Below are positions 44,092 through 52,826 of a DNA stretch of 59,028 nucleotides, piece after piece (position 1 is the stretch's first letter; each line of letters starts with the position of its first letter). The notes beneath the pieces were generated by a model that was given only the letters and a program-made list of their open reading frames with translations, did not search any database and was not told the origin of the DNA. Made by a program: the position numbers and the translations under genes. Source of the stretch: Bradyrhizobium elkanii WSM2783 (lineage in GTDB: Bacteria > Pseudomonadota > Alphaproteobacteria > Rhizobiales > Xanthobacteraceae); the NCBI RefSeq assembly GCF_000472865.1, contig NZ_AXAP01000052.1, positions 1 to 59,028 of the forward strand, read 5' to 3'.

Positions 44092-45585
44092 CTAGAATCT
44101 TGGAATATCCGGAAATGCCAGCTTGCCGCCATGCACGTGCACGCGGCCGAGTTCGGCGCAGCGGTGCAGGGTCGGAAACACCTTGCCGGGGTTGAGCAGG
44201 CCTTGCGGATCGAAGGCGCATTTCAGGCGCTGCTGCTGGTTGAGATCGATCTCGGAAAACATTTCCGGCATCAGGTCGCGCTTCTCGATGCCGACGCCAT
44301 GCTCGCCGGTGAGCACGCCGCCGAGTTCGACGCAGCAGCGCAGGATGTCGGCGCCGAAAGCTTCCGCCCGCTCCATCTCCCCGGGCTTGTTGGCATCATA
44401 GAGAATCAGCGGATGGAGGTTGCCGTCGCCGGCGTGAAACACGTTGGCAACGCCAAGCTGGTGCTTTTCCGACAGCTCGCGGATGCGCGCCAAGGCCTTC
44501 GGCAGCGCGCCGCGTGGGATGGTGCCGTCCATGCAGAGGTAATCGGGCGAGATCCGCCCGACCGCGGGGAAGGCCGCCTTGCGGCCGGCCCAGAACAGGT
44601 TGCGCTCGGCTTCCGAATTGGAGATCTGGCAGGTCACCGAGCCACAGCCCTGCGCGATGGTCTCGACCCGCCGGATCAACTCGTCGACCTCGATGCTAGG
44701 GCCGTCGAGCTCGATGATCAGGAGCGCCTCGACGTCGAGCGGATAGCCGGCATGGACGAAGGCTTCGGCGGCATGGATCGCCGGCTTGTCCATCATCTCC
44801 ATGCCTCCAGGGATGATGCCGGCGCCGATGATGCGCGCGACGCATTCGCCGGCGGCCTCGACCTCGGCAAAACCGACCATCAGCGCGCGCGCCGTCTCCG
44901 GCTTCTGCAGGATGCGCACGGTGATTTCGGTGATGACGCCGAGCAGGCCCTCCGAGCCGGTGATGATTCCCATGATGTCGTAGCCGGCGTTCTCCGCCGA
45001 CTTGCCGCCGATGCGCAGGACCTCGCCGTTCATCAGCACGATCTCGCAGCCGAGCACGTTGTTGGTGGTCATGCCGTATTTCAGGCAATGCACGCCGCCG
45101 GAATTCTCCGCGACATTGCCGCCGATCGAGCAGGCGATCTGCGATGAGGGATCAGGCGCATAGTAGAAGCCGGCATGCGCCACCGCCTGGCTGATCGCGA
45201 GATTGGTGACGCCGGGCTCCGTCACGACGACGCGGTTGTCGAAATCGATCTCGCGGATGCGCTTGAATTTGCCGAGGCCCAGCAGCAGGCCGTCCGCCAG
45301 CGGCAGCGCGCCGCCGGACAGCGACGTGCCGGAGCCGCGCGGCACCACCTTGATGCTCCGCTCATGGCAATATTTCAGGACCTTGGAGACCTGCTCGGTG
45401 GTATCGGGCAACACCACGACCATCGGCGGCTGGCGATAGGCCGTGAGGCCGTCCGATTCGTAGGCCAGCATCTCGGCCGCACTGTCGATCACGCCCTCGC
45501 CCGGCACGATCGCCCGCAATGCAGCAACGATCTCGCTGCGGCGATTGAGAACCGCCTGATCGGCAGCCGGCATCATGATGGCCAT
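44092..45585 (-). CDS. glcD: Glycolate oxidase subunit GlcD
   Basis: A 497-residue FAD-linked oxidase (FAD_binding_4 plus FAD-oxidase C domains), the catalytic subunit of glycolate oxidase. It has VVPRGSGTSLSGGALP (flavin loop), CSIGGNVAENSGGVHCLKYG and GEHGVGIEK...FSEIDLNQQQRLKCAFDPQGLLNPGKVFP. It is separated from glcE by the forward ABM gene and by family B repeats, so it has its own promoter or an old operon was split. Confidence 0.95.
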   Translation of the reverse strand: MAIMMPAADQAVLNRRSEIVAALRAIVPGEGVIDSAAEMLAYESDGLTAYRQPPMVVVLPDTTEQVSKVLKYCHERSIKVVPRGSGTSLSGGALPLADGLLLGLGKFKRIREIDFDNRVVVTEPGVTNLAISQAVAHAGFYYAPDPSSQIACSIGGNVAENSGGVHCLKYGMTTNNVLGCEIVLMNGEVLRIGGKSAENAGYDIMGIITGSEGLLGVITEITVRILQKPETARALMVGFAEVEAAGECVARIIGAGIIPGGMEMMDKPAIHAAEAFVHAGYPLDVEALLIIELDGPSIEVDELIRRVETIAQGCGSVTCQISNSEAERNLFWAGRKAAFPAVGRISPDYLCMDGTIPRGALPKALARIRELSEKHQLGVANVFHAGDGNLHPLILYDANKPGEMERAEAFGADILRCCVELGGVLTGEHGVGIEKRDLMPEMFSEIDLNQQQRLKCAFDPQGLLNPGKVFPTLHRCAELGRVHVHGGKLAFPDIPRF

Positions 45586-45810
45586 GCGGGTCCCTCCAGG
45601 CTTTGCGCTTTATCGGTTTATCCGGGAAAATCAAGCATTTCCGGGCCCAAATGGGAAGCCCGGGCGAAACTTGCCGCCCCGCAGATCAAAGTTCTCTCTC
45701 GGGCAAGCCTGCCGCCGTGAACACTGTCAAAGTTTCGTCACTTGTCCAATCGAGGCAGGCCTGCCACAAGCGACCCGCCCACCTACCAGGGAAGAAACAA
45801 AGAGCACCAC

Positions 45811-46209
45811 ATGAAAACATCGATCTTGAGCGCGCTGGCCGTCGTCACCTCAGTGTTCGTTGCGTCGGGCGCGCAGGCGCAGGATGTTGCCGCCGGCAAG
45901 ACCTCGTTCAACAAGTGCCTCGCCTGCCATGCGATCGGCGAAGGCGCCAAGAACAAGGTCGGCCCCGAGCTCAATGGCATCGACGGCCGCCACTCCGGTA
46001 CCGCGCCTGACTACAACTATTCGGACGCCAACAAGAACTCCGGCATCACCTGGAACAAGGAACAGTTCCTCGAATACATCAAGGACCCCAAGGCCAAGAT
46101 TCCCGGCACCAAGATGGCATTCGCCGGCATCAAGAACGAGACGGAAGCCAACAACCTCTGGGCCTTCCTCTCGCAGTTCGACAAGGACGGGAAAATCAAG
46201 CAGCAGTAA
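45811..46209 (+). CDS. Periplasmic class I cytochrome c
   Basis: A 132-residue protein from ATG 45811 with signal peptide MKTSILSALAVVTSVFVASG cut after AQA. The heme motif CLACH is at 36-40, and the axial Met is likely Met102 in PGTKMAF. Its length and the GPELNGIDGRHSG and YSDANKNSGITW segments fit the cytochrome c550/c2 group. It should shuttle electrons in the periplasm. It is divergent from glcD, so a link to glycolate respiration is possible but not shown. Confidence 0.93.
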   Translation: MKTSILSALAVVTSVFVASGAQAQDVAAGKTSFNKCLACHAIGEGAKNKVGPELNGIDGRHSGTAPDYNYSDANKNSGITWNKEQFLEYIKDPKAKIPGTKMAFAGIKNETEANNLWAFLSQFDKDGKIKQQ

Positions 46210-46221
46210 CGCTTCTTGACG

Positions 46222-46249
46222 GGCTACGGCGCTTGGGCGCGCCGTAGCC
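46222..46249 (+). terminator. Hairpin after the cytochrome c gene
   Basis: An 11-bp stem GGCTACGGCGC/GCGCCGTAGCC with a short loop lies 12 bases after the stop. It has only CCTCTT after it, so it may be a weak or Rho-helped terminator. Confidence 0.5.
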
Positions 46250-46283
46250 GGCCTCTTCACTTCCGACGCGTGAAGCGTTTCTA

Positions 46284-47243
46284 CTATCCTTCCGCCGCAG
46301 CGCTATGCGGCTTCCTAATCATCTCCTCGATCTCCCGGATCACCAAGCTAGGTGCAGCGTTCTGGATCATGTGGCCGGTGCCCGGCAGCACGATCAGCTT
46401 GGCATGCGGCACGGCGGCCGCGAGCGGGCGGGAGTGGATGTCGGTCGACACCGTCTTGTCGGCGTCGCCGGTGATGATGGTGAGGGGCGCCTCGATCATG
46501 CCGTAGCGCGGCGCCTGCTCGGCCACCGCTGCCTTCAACGTCACCAGGTCACGCGCGTTGGCGATGAATTCGCGCGGCCGCAGCAAAAGCGGCGTCGCGG
46601 TGTTTTTTACGAAACCGTCCGGCATGGTCTGCGGCAGGAATACACCGCGCGCGCCCGGGCCGGCGAGCAGGGTGCCAAGCGGCAGAGTGATCGTGTAGGC
46701 GAACAGCGGGCCGATCACAGGCGTGGCGATCAGCTCGTTATACCTGCCGACGCCGCCCCTCCAGGGATAGGCGACCGGCGCGAGCAGCACGAGGCCGGCT
46801 ATGCGGTCGGGATCATCGAGCGCCAATCTCAGGCCCAGCGCGCCGCTCCAGGAATGCGCGACCACGACCGCCCGCTCGATGCCGAGCTTCGTCAGCGCCT
46901 CCGAGATCATCCGGCCCTGGATAGCAGGCGTGGAGTCGCTGGCCCGTGCGCGGGTGCTCCAGCCATGGCCGGGACGGTCGATCAGGATCACGCGGTGATG
47001 TCGGGCGAGGCGCTCGCCGAGCGGGCGGCGCATCACCTCGAGATTGGAGCTTGCACCGTGCAGCATCACGATCGGTGGCGAGGCCGCCTCGCGCGGGCCG
47101 ATATCGACAACATGCAGCACATCGCCTGTCACCTCGATCATCGCGCCCTGCGCGGGAAAAGCCCGTTGCACCAGCGCGACGCCTAGCTGCGTGGCTGCGG
47201 CCAGCAACGCCAGCGCCGCCACCGCGATCACAATCGTCATCAA
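46284..47243 (-). CDS. Membrane-anchored alpha/beta hydrolase
   Basis: A 319-residue protein with an N-terminal hydrophobic anchor (IVIAVAALALLAAATQLGVAL). The hydrolase fold follows, with oxyanion motif MLHGASSN, nucleophile Ser131 in VVAHSWSGALG, Asp in TGDADKTVS and His in PGTGHMIQ. Its substrate is unknown; it could act on lipids or esters at the membrane. The C-terminus is basic and Ala-rich. It is convergent with the cytochrome c gene. Confidence 0.88.
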   Translation of the reverse strand: MMTIVIAVAALALLAAATQLGVALVQRAFPAQGAMIEVTGDVLHVVDIGPREAASPPIVMLHGASSNLEVMRRPLGERLARHHRVILIDRPGHGWSTRARASDSTPAIQGRMISEALTKLGIERAVVVAHSWSGALGLRLALDDPDRIAGLVLLAPVAYPWRGGVGRYNELIATPVIGPLFAYTITLPLGTLLAGPGARGVFLPQTMPDGFVKNTATPLLLRPREFIANARDLVTLKAAVAEQAPRYGMIEAPLTIITGDADKTVSTDIHSRPLAAAVPHAKLIVLPGTGHMIQNAAPSLVIREIEEMIRKPHSAAAEG

Positions 47244-47508
47244 TGAGGCCCGGTTGATCTGCTGCAGGGGAAATTACGGCGCCCGGCGATGCCGATGTCG
47301 TATCGTCAGGCCCCTCCGGTTTTCCACAATGCGTCCAGCCTGTGGATAGCGGGTTCATACCAGCGTCATTACCTATTCCGTAGATTCTCGCCGGCATTCT
47401 GCCAAAACACGCGGCTTGATCGAGGTGGAACACGGCAAGCCTGTCCACGCAATCCACAGGAACAGGACGCCGCAGCAACAGTTCATAAGGAAATTCGGAG
47501 GAGTATCA

Positions 47509-47688
47509 ATGAGTTCCGATCCGTGCGAGACGGCTATCGACCAGATCGTCGCAAGCTGCAATGGTGACCTGCATGGCGCATTGAGGGCGCTGCTGTTGGT
47601 CAATGAACAACTCGAGGCCGAGCTGCAACAGCTCTATGCGGCAGCGGCGCGCGACCAGTTCACCCGCAGCGGCAGACTGCTGCATTAA
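47509..47688 (+). CDS. Small hypothetical protein, 59 residues
   Basis: Starts at ATG 47509 with the good ribosome-binding site GGAGGAG just upstream. The product (MSSDPCETAIDQIVASCNGD) is helical and acidic, with two Cys and a Leu-rich segment ALLLVNEQLEAELQQLYAAAA that could form a coiled coil. It looks like small conserved Bradyrhizobium proteins of unknown function. It is convergent with the secreted 82-residue gene. Confidence 0.65.
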   Translation: MSSDPCETAIDQIVASCNGDLHGALRALLLVNEQLEAELQQLYAAAARDQFTRSGRLLH

Positions 47689-47724
47689 GTTCAAGGGCTC
47701 GATCCGGCGCCGTCACTTGAGCCC

Positions 47725-47973
47725 CTATTTGGGGTTGTCGGCCGGCGGTTGATCCTTTGGGCATTGGCGGATCGTGGAGCGCGCGAGCTTGGCGTCATCG
47801 ACCGAGTTGTAGGGGCCGTCGGCAAACCAGATGTTCCCGTCGACGATCGGGTTGCTGGTGACGATGTCGCAGGTGTTGGTGGCGCGATTGCCCACCACCC
47901 AATAGAGCCCTTCGGCAAGACCGACGGCGGTTGTTGCGACGATCACCGTGCCAGCCAACAGCAAGGATTTCAT
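47725..47973 (-). CDS. Small secreted protein, 82 residues
   Basis: Starts MKSLLLAGTVIVATTAVGLA, a signal peptide. The mature part is about 62 residues with two Cys (TNTCDIV and IRQCPKD) likely disulfide-bonded, plus WFADGPYNSVDDAKLAR. It resembles short rhizobial periplasmic proteins of unknown function. Confidence 0.75.
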   Translation of the reverse strand: MKSLLLAGTVIVATTAVGLAEGLYWVVGNRATNTCDIVTSNPIVDGNIWFADGPYNSVDDAKLARSTIRQCPKDQPPADNPK

Positions 47974-48072
47974 GGCTTCGCTCCAGGCGGGTTCGAGCGT
48001 GAACCAAGCCGGGTAGCGGCAATTGTTCCGCGCTGCAATCGGCTGCCGGAAGTCGTGGTTAATCCCGTCAGA

Positions 48073-48738
48073 CTAGATATCGCGGCCTTCGACCTTTTCG
48101 CCGAGCTGCTTCACCAATTCTGGCACCTTTTCCAGGTGCGGATTGATGGCAAGCGCCTTGCGGAAGGCGTCCAGCGCGCGCCTGTCGTCGCCGAGGTCCT
48201 GCATGATCATGCCAAGGCCGGCCAACGCGCCGAAATGGCGAGGTTCGCGGATCAGGACCTGCTGGATGTCCTCCAGCGCATGCGCATAGTCATTCTTCAG
48301 GTAATAGAGCGTCGCGCGCCGGTTCCAGCCCTCGATATAGTCGGGGCGCAGCTTGATGACGGCATCGAGCAGTTTCAGCGCGACATCGGCGTTCTGGGCG
48401 TCCATCGCCGCTTTGGCGCGCACCATCAGAAGCATAGCGGTATCGCTCGGCGTCTGCAGCCACTGCGCCCAAATCCGCGCCTCCACGTGCTTGGCGCTGG
48501 CCTCGTCAGGCGCCGCTTTCAGCGCCCCGAACAGGAAATCCAGTCCGCGGGTGCGGTCGGCGCCAACGTTCGGCAACTTGCTGGGCGCTTCGGGGAGCTT
48601 CTTCTGCTCCTTGGGGGGAGGGATGACCCGGGGATCGCCCTGGGCAAGCGCTACCGCCGGCGCCGCAATCACGATCGCGGCGATCAGGAGCGCAAGCTTG
48701 CGGGTTATGAGCGTGAGGAATCTCAATTCCATCAGCAT
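48073..48738 (-). CDS. Exported tetratricopeptide repeat protein
   Basis: A 221-residue protein with a signal peptide or anchor (KLALLIAAIVIAAPAVALA), then a Pro/Lys-rich linker and about three to four TPR motifs (VALKLLDAVIKLRPDYIEGW, DYAHALEDIQQVLIREPRHF, RRALDAFRKALAINPHLEKV). TPR domains bind other proteins, so it is probably a periplasmic scaffold. rpmJ lies upstream on the same strand behind a terminator hairpin. Confidence 0.88.
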   Translation of the reverse strand: MLMELRFLTLITRKLALLIAAIVIAAPAVALAQGDPRVIPPPKEQKKLPEAPSKLPNVGADRTRGLDFLFGALKAAPDEASAKHVEARIWAQWLQTPSDTAMLLMVRAKAAMDAQNADVALKLLDAVIKLRPDYIEGWNRRATLYYLKNDYAHALEDIQQVLIREPRHFGALAGLGMIMQDLGDDRRALDAFRKALAINPHLEKVPELVKQLGEKVEGRDI

Positions 48739-48752
48739 AGTTTAAACGCACA

Positions 48753-48779
48753 ACGTCGCGCTGCAAAGCAGCGCGACGT
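48753..48779 (-). terminator. Terminator hairpin of rpmJ
   Basis: A perfect 12-bp stem ACGTCGCGCTGC/GCAGCGCGACGT with loop AAA, downstream of rpmJ. The minus-strand tail TGTGCGTTT has few U. Confidence 0.7.
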
Positions 48780-48831
48780 CAAAGACGTGTGAAACGATTG
48801 CGTCCGGGCGAGCCGGCGGAACGACCCGCGA

Positions 48832-48957
48832 TCAGCCTTGGCGGGCCTTGAAGCGGCGCTGCACCTTGTTGATCACATAGACCCGGCCCTTGCGGCGGAC
48901 CAGACGGTTGTTGCGATGGCGGCCGCGCAGCGATTTCAGCGAGTTACGGACCTTCAT
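48832..48957 (-). CDS. rpmJ: 50S ribosomal protein L36, zinc-free form
   Basis: A 41-residue protein (starts MKVRNSLKSLRGRHRNNRLV, ends FKARQG). It has no Cys, so it is the zinc-independent (C-minus) type of L36, as is usual in alphaproteobacteria. It is highly basic and binds 23S rRNA. It is single and not in an spc-type cluster. The protein is too short for most ORF callers. Confidence 0.95.
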   Translation of the reverse strand: MKVRNSLKSLRGRHRNNRLVRRKGRVYVINKVQRRFKARQG

Positions 48958-49216
48958 GGGACAATCCTGATGCGTTGAAAGGCCGTGCTCAAGCCCGAAC
49001 CTAAAACCTGCCCAAATGTGGCAAAATGGGATTCATCCCGAAAAACGGCCCTGCCGCCCGGGACGGCCGCGTTCTAAGCGATCGGTGGCATAAATGTCAA
49101 TCCGAATAGGCTGCAACCCGCGGGGTTTCTGGCTGCCTTGCGGAATTCGTTATATAGTATAATCAATTTGGAAACCCCAGCAAACAAGCCGGTGGGAACC
49201 CCAAGGACGCCCAAGG

Positions 49217-50101
49217 ATGCCCAAGCTCAAACTGCCCGACATCGACAATGTCGTCGCGATCGACATCCACACCCACGCCGAGGAGCCCTGCGGCATGCAT
49301 GGCGACGACGGCTATGACGATTTCCAGGCGCAGATGGCGGAGTACTTCAAGTCGCCGCATAAGCATCCGCCGACCGTGCCGGAAACCGCGGCCTATTACC
49401 GATCCAAGAACATCGCGGCCGTGATCTTCCCTGTCGATGCCGAGCGCGAGACCGGCTTCCGCCGCTACAACAATTACGAGATGCTGGAAGTCGCCTCGGA
49501 AAATCTCGATGTGCTGATTCCCTTCGTCAGCATCGATCCGCATAAGGGCAAGCTCGGCGTGCGCGAGGCGCGGAAGCTGATCGAGGACTACGGCGTCCGC
49601 GGCTTCAAATTCCACCCGACCATGCAGGGGTTCTATCCGAACGACCGCCTGGCCTATCCGCTCTATGAAGCGATCAATGACGGCGGCGCGATCGCGCTGT
49701 TCCACACCGGGCAGACCGGCGTCGGCAGTGGCATGCCGGGCGGCATGGGGATGCGGCTGAAATATTCCAATCCGATGTATATGGACGATGTCGCCGCCGA
49801 CTTCCCCGACCTCAAGATCATCCTCGCGCACCCATCCTTCCCCTGGCAGGAAGAGGCGCTCTCGGTCGCGACCCACAAGCCGAACGTCTACATCGACCTC
49901 TCCGGCTGGTCGCCGAAATATTTCCCGCCGATCCTCGTGCGCTACATCAACTCGATCCTGCAGGACAAGATGCTGTTCGGCTCCGACTGGCCGGTGATCA
50001 CGCCGGACCGCTGGCTTGCGGATTTCGCCAAGCTCGACATCCGCGAGGAGATCCGCCCCAAAGTGCTGAAGGCCAACGCGCGGAAGATTTTGGGTATATA
50101 A
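49217..50101 (+). CDS. Amidohydrolase family 2 metal-dependent hydrolase
   Basis: A 294-residue TIM-barrel enzyme. It has the N-terminal metal motif DIHTH (16-20), GFKFHPTMQGFYPND, ALFHTGQTG, LAHPSFPW and FGSDWPVITP. This layout matches decarboxylase/hydrolase members such as gamma-resorcylate decarboxylase. Rhodopseudomonas has a related 4-hydroxyphenyl-beta-ketoacyl-CoA hydrolase, but the substrate here is not known. The next gene starts 146 bases later, beyond two repeats. Confidence 0.88.
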   Translation: MPKLKLPDIDNVVAIDIHTHAEEPCGMHGDDGYDDFQAQMAEYFKSPHKHPPTVPETAAYYRSKNIAAVIFPVDAERETGFRRYNNYEMLEVASENLDVLIPFVSIDPHKGKLGVREARKLIEDYGVRGFKFHPTMQGFYPNDRLAYPLYEAINDGGAIALFHTGQTGVGSGMPGGMGMRLKYSNPMYMDDVAADFPDLKIILAHPSFPWQEEALSVATHKPNVYIDLSGWSPKYFPPILVRYINSILQDKMLFGSDWPVITPDRWLADFAKLDIREEIRPKVLKANARKILGI

Positions 50102-50109
50102 GCGATCTT

Positions 50110-50144
50110 TGGATCATGATCCGATTAGACGAAATCGGATCATG
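50110..50144. repeat. Palindrome GGATCATGATCCGAT, family H
   Basis: GGATCATGATCCGAT and ATCGGATCATGATC lie inverted around TAGACGAA. A degenerate relative begins near 58287. It borders a family G repeat. Confidence 0.75.
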
Positions 50145-50159
50145 ATCTTATCTCTTTTG

Positions 50160-50214
50160 TTTGAGCATGATCTTTTCGGAAAACCGGTTTCCACTTTTCC
50201 GGATCATGCTCTAG
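50160..50214. repeat. GAGCATGATC repeat, family G copy 2
   Basis: Reads GAGCATGATCTTTTCGGAAA then ACCGGTTTCCACTTTTCCGG and GATCATGCTC. It is the inverse of the copy at 22635-22690. Both ends carry GAGCATGATC, so the element is itself palindromic. Confidence 0.9.
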
Positions 50215-50247
50215 ATCGCCGGCAGGCGGGCGAACGGGAGATGGTCG

Positions 50248-51093
50248 ATGCCAAGCCTCGCCAAGGTCGCTGCCACTATCGCTGCCATCGTCGCTGCACT
50301 CCTGACCGCGAGCGCGACCGCGTGCCTCGCGACTGATCTACCCGAGGGCCGTCTCGTCGAGATCGAAAATCCGCTGGCGAGCTCCCAGCCCCTGCAAGGT
50401 TACCTGCGGCAGCCCCGCGATGCCGGCCCGTTGCCGGCCGTGGTGCTGCTTCATGGCTGCAATGGCGGCTGGCGCCAGCTCGACCAGCGCTGGGGCAAGC
50501 TGATCGTCTCCTGGAGCTATGTCACGCTCACGGTGGACCGCTTTGGTCCGCGCGGCCTCAGCAGCACCTGCACCGGCGGCCCGCCGCCCGCAACCGTCTT
50601 CGACGCCTATCGGGCGCTGGACTTCCTCGTACAGCAGCCTTTCGTCGATCGCGATCGTGTCGCGGTTCTCGGCTTCTCGCAGGGCGGATTGCTGGCGCTG
50701 ACCTCGGTCGAGCGCGGCATGATCGAGCGGATATCGAACGACAAATTCCACGCGGCGATTGCATTCTATCCGCCGTGCCTCGGCATCAAGGACAGCATGA
50801 CTGTGCCGACGCTGATCCTGATCGGCGAGCTCGACGACTGGACGCTGGCGAAGGAGTGCCGCAACCTTGTGGAAGGCCGCGATGACTATGGCATCTCGCG
50901 CCAGAAGGGCCTCGGCGTTCCAATCGAATTCATCGTCTATCCCGGCGCCTATCACGGCTTCGATGTTCCGGGCCTTGCAACGCCGATACAGTTTCTCGGG
51001 CATCGTCTCGAATTCAACCAGGCAGCCCGGGATCAATCGGTCGACGCGGTCCGCAAATTCCTGTATGCGACGATCGGCGGGCAAGAGAAGTGA
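50248..51093 (+). CDS. Secreted dienelactone hydrolase family protein
   Basis: A 281-residue protein with signal sequence (KVAATIAAIVAALLTASATA). The fold shows VLLHGCNGGWR, nucleophile Ser144 in LGFSQGG, Asp at about 196-197 in GELDD, and His236 in PGAYHGFDV, so the catalytic triad is intact. It is a paralogue of the protein at 7965-8807, which has lost the nucleophile. It is predicted to cleave an ester in the periplasm; the substrate is unknown. The HAD gene follows with only two bases between, so they are one operon. Confidence 0.88.
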   Translation: MPSLAKVAATIAAIVAALLTASATACLATDLPEGRLVEIENPLASSQPLQGYLRQPRDAGPLPAVVLLHGCNGGWRQLDQRWGKLIVSWSYVTLTVDRFGPRGLSSTCTGGPPPATVFDAYRALDFLVQQPFVDRDRVAVLGFSQGGLLALTSVERGMIERISNDKFHAAIAFYPPCLGIKDSMTVPTLILIGELDDWTLAKECRNLVEGRDDYGISRQKGLGVPIEFIVYPGAYHGFDVPGLATPIQFLGHRLEFNQAARDQSVDAVRKFLYATIGGQEK

Positions 51094-51095
51094 CA

Positions 51096-51842
51096 ATGAC
51101 CATCAAAGCCGTCGTCTTCGATGCCTATGGCACGCTTTATGACGTCCAATCGGTCGCAGAAGTGACCGAGGATGCGTTTCCCGGCTATGGCGAGATCATT
51201 ACGCAGATCTGGCGCATCAAGCAGCTCGAATATAGCTGGCTGCGCTCGCTGATGCGGCGCTACCAGGATTTCTCCGTCGTCACGCGCGACTCGCTCGCCT
51301 ACACACTGCGTAGCCTCGGCCTGCAATATGATGCCGGAACATTCGACAGGATCATCGACAAATACCTGCATCTTGATCTCTATCCGGATGCGCTCGCCTC
51401 ACTCGAGGCGATGAAAGACAAGAAACTTGCGATCCTCTCCAACGGCAGCCCCGACATGCTGAACGCGCTGGTGCGCAACAGCGGGCTCGACCGCGTGCTC
51501 GACGCAACCATCAGCGTCGATACCAAGAAGGTCTTCAAGCCGAGCCCGGAGGCCTACACGCTGATCGAAGACGTGCTTGGCTTGTCCCCCGCGGAGGTCC
51601 TGTTCATCTCCTCGAATCCGTGGGACGCCTGCGGTGCCAAGGCGTTCGGCTTGAATGTCGCCTGGATCGAGCGGGTGACGCCGCAGGCCATGGCGCTCGC
51701 CTGCGTCGAAAGCGAGTCCTTGCCACCGCTCACGATGTTCAAGGCGCTGCGCACCCAGATGGACGAGCTCGGCGTTGTGCCCGACCACCGCATCCATGCA
51801 CTATCCGACCTTCCCGCGCTGCTGTCTTCCCACAGGTCTTAG
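51096..51842 (+). CDS. L-2-haloacid dehalogenase (HAD type II)
   Basis: A 248-residue HAD enzyme with the pattern of the Pseudomonas L-DEX protein: nucleophile Asp9 in VFDAYGTLYD, Thr13, Arg40 in WRIKQLEYSWLRSLM, LSNGSP, KVFKPSPEAY, and SSNPWDACGAKAFG. These are the residues known to displace halide from L-2-haloalkanoates. A GTG at 51090 (two codons earlier, overlapping the upstream stop) is an alternative start. It is cytoplasmic and coupled to the hydrolase gene before it and close to the YbaK-type gene after it. Activity is inferred from the conserved residues. Confidence 0.9.
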   Translation: MTIKAVVFDAYGTLYDVQSVAEVTEDAFPGYGEIITQIWRIKQLEYSWLRSLMRRYQDFSVVTRDSLAYTLRSLGLQYDAGTFDRIIDKYLHLDLYPDALASLEAMKDKKLAILSNGSPDMLNALVRNSGLDRVLDATISVDTKKVFKPSPEAYTLIEDVLGLSPAEVLFISSNPWDACGAKAFGLNVAWIERVTPQAMALACVESESLPPLTMFKALRTQMDELGVVPDHRIHALSDLPALLSSHRS

Positions 51843-51845
51843 AAT

Positions 51846-52340
51846 ATGAGTCTTGAATCCGTTCGCGCCTTCTTCGCCGAGAAGGCGCCCGACATTGCCG
51901 TGATCGAATCGACCAAGAGCTCCGCGACCGTAGCGCTGGCGGCGGAAGCCTATGGCGTCGAGCCGGGACGAATCGCCAAGACACTGTCGCTGCGGGTCGG
52001 CGAGCGCGTGGTGCTGATCGTCACCAGCGGCACTTCGCGGATGGACAACAAGAAGGTGAAGGCGCTGTTTGGCGTCAAGCCGAAGATGCTGGGGCTGCAC
52101 GAGGTCGCCGATATCACCGGGCACGAGGTCGGCGGCGTCTGCCCCTTTGGCCTGAGGACGCCATTGCCGATCTATTGCGATGTGTCACTGAAGGCTTTCG
52201 ACATCGTCGTACCCGCCGCCGGCTCGACCCACAGCGCAGTCAGGATCGCGCCGGCGCGGATGGCGGAATTGACGTCGGCCGAATGGGTTGACCTCTGCGA
52301 GCATCGGCCGCAGGAAGAAGTGTCGGCCTATTCGTCGTAA
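51846..52340 (+). CDS. YbaK/EbsC family aminoacyl-tRNA deacylase
   Basis: A 164-residue protein of the YbaK/ProX family, which clears mischarged aminoacyl-tRNAs such as Ala- or Cys-tRNA(Pro). It has IAKTLSLRVGERVVL with the catalytic Lys near residue 46, EVGGVCPFGL and PAAGSTHSAVRIAP. It starts 4 bases after the HAD stop, so the two are in one operon. Which tRNA it edits is uncertain. The last 13 bases overlap the convergent gene's end. Confidence 0.88.
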   Translation: MSLESVRAFFAEKAPDIAVIESTKSSATVALAAEAYGVEPGRIAKTLSLRVGERVVLIVTSGTSRMDNKKVKALFGVKPKMLGLHEVADITGHEVGGVCPFGLRTPLPIYCDVSLKAFDIVVPAAGSTHSAVRIAPARMAELTSAEWVDLCEHRPQEEVSAYSS

Positions 52341-52681
52341 CGTCTCGACGGCGCCGACTGATGCTGCTGCACCGGCGGTGGCGCTCCCCGTGGACGCGGA
52401 GTGGCTTGTGGCGACACACGCGAAGGCGGCTGCTGGGCGCTCGCGCTGGATTCGAATACCGCACGGCAATCATGGGAGAGTTGCGGCGTGTTCTGCCGCA
52501 AACATGCCGTGATCCGGTTGGCGTCAGGAATTTGATCGCTGCAGAGCCGCCAGACGTCGGGCGTGCAGGCCATCTGCTGTTCCCAGGTTCCGCGATACTC
52601 TTCGGAGAATGCCGGGTTTTGCACGAGTAGTCCGGAGCCGATCAGGATTACGCAACCCAAGGCAACGCGCGGCGTTCGCAT
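52328..52681 (-). CDS. Secreted Cys-rich protein, 117 residues
   Basis: Starts at ATG 52681 with signal MRTPRVALGCVILIGSGLLV. The mature N-terminal part has Cys at MACTP, RLCSD, ACLRQ and HDCRA, a spacing seen in Cys-rich repeat proteins. The C-terminal 35 residues are Gln/Pro/Arg-rich. It is probably periplasmic; function unknown. A longer upstream frame adds no signal and was not used. It overlaps the YbaK-type gene end by 13 bases, convergent. Confidence 0.75.
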   Translation of the reverse strand: MRTPRVALGCVILIGSGLLVQNPAFSEEYRGTWEQQMACTPDVWRLCSDQIPDANRITACLRQNTPQLSHDCRAVFESSASAQQPPSRVSPQATPRPRGAPPPVQQHQSAPSRRYDE

Positions 52682-52826
52682 GCGGGATCCTCTTCCAATA
52701 TCTCGTCGATAAACGTCTCGTTCAATTGCATCTCGGCGCGCCGGTTCCAGCACACGCCACGTTTTAACTATGACAAATGAATGAGACTGCGGAAGGTTCG
52801 CGACCCGCAACAAAACGTGAAATCGC

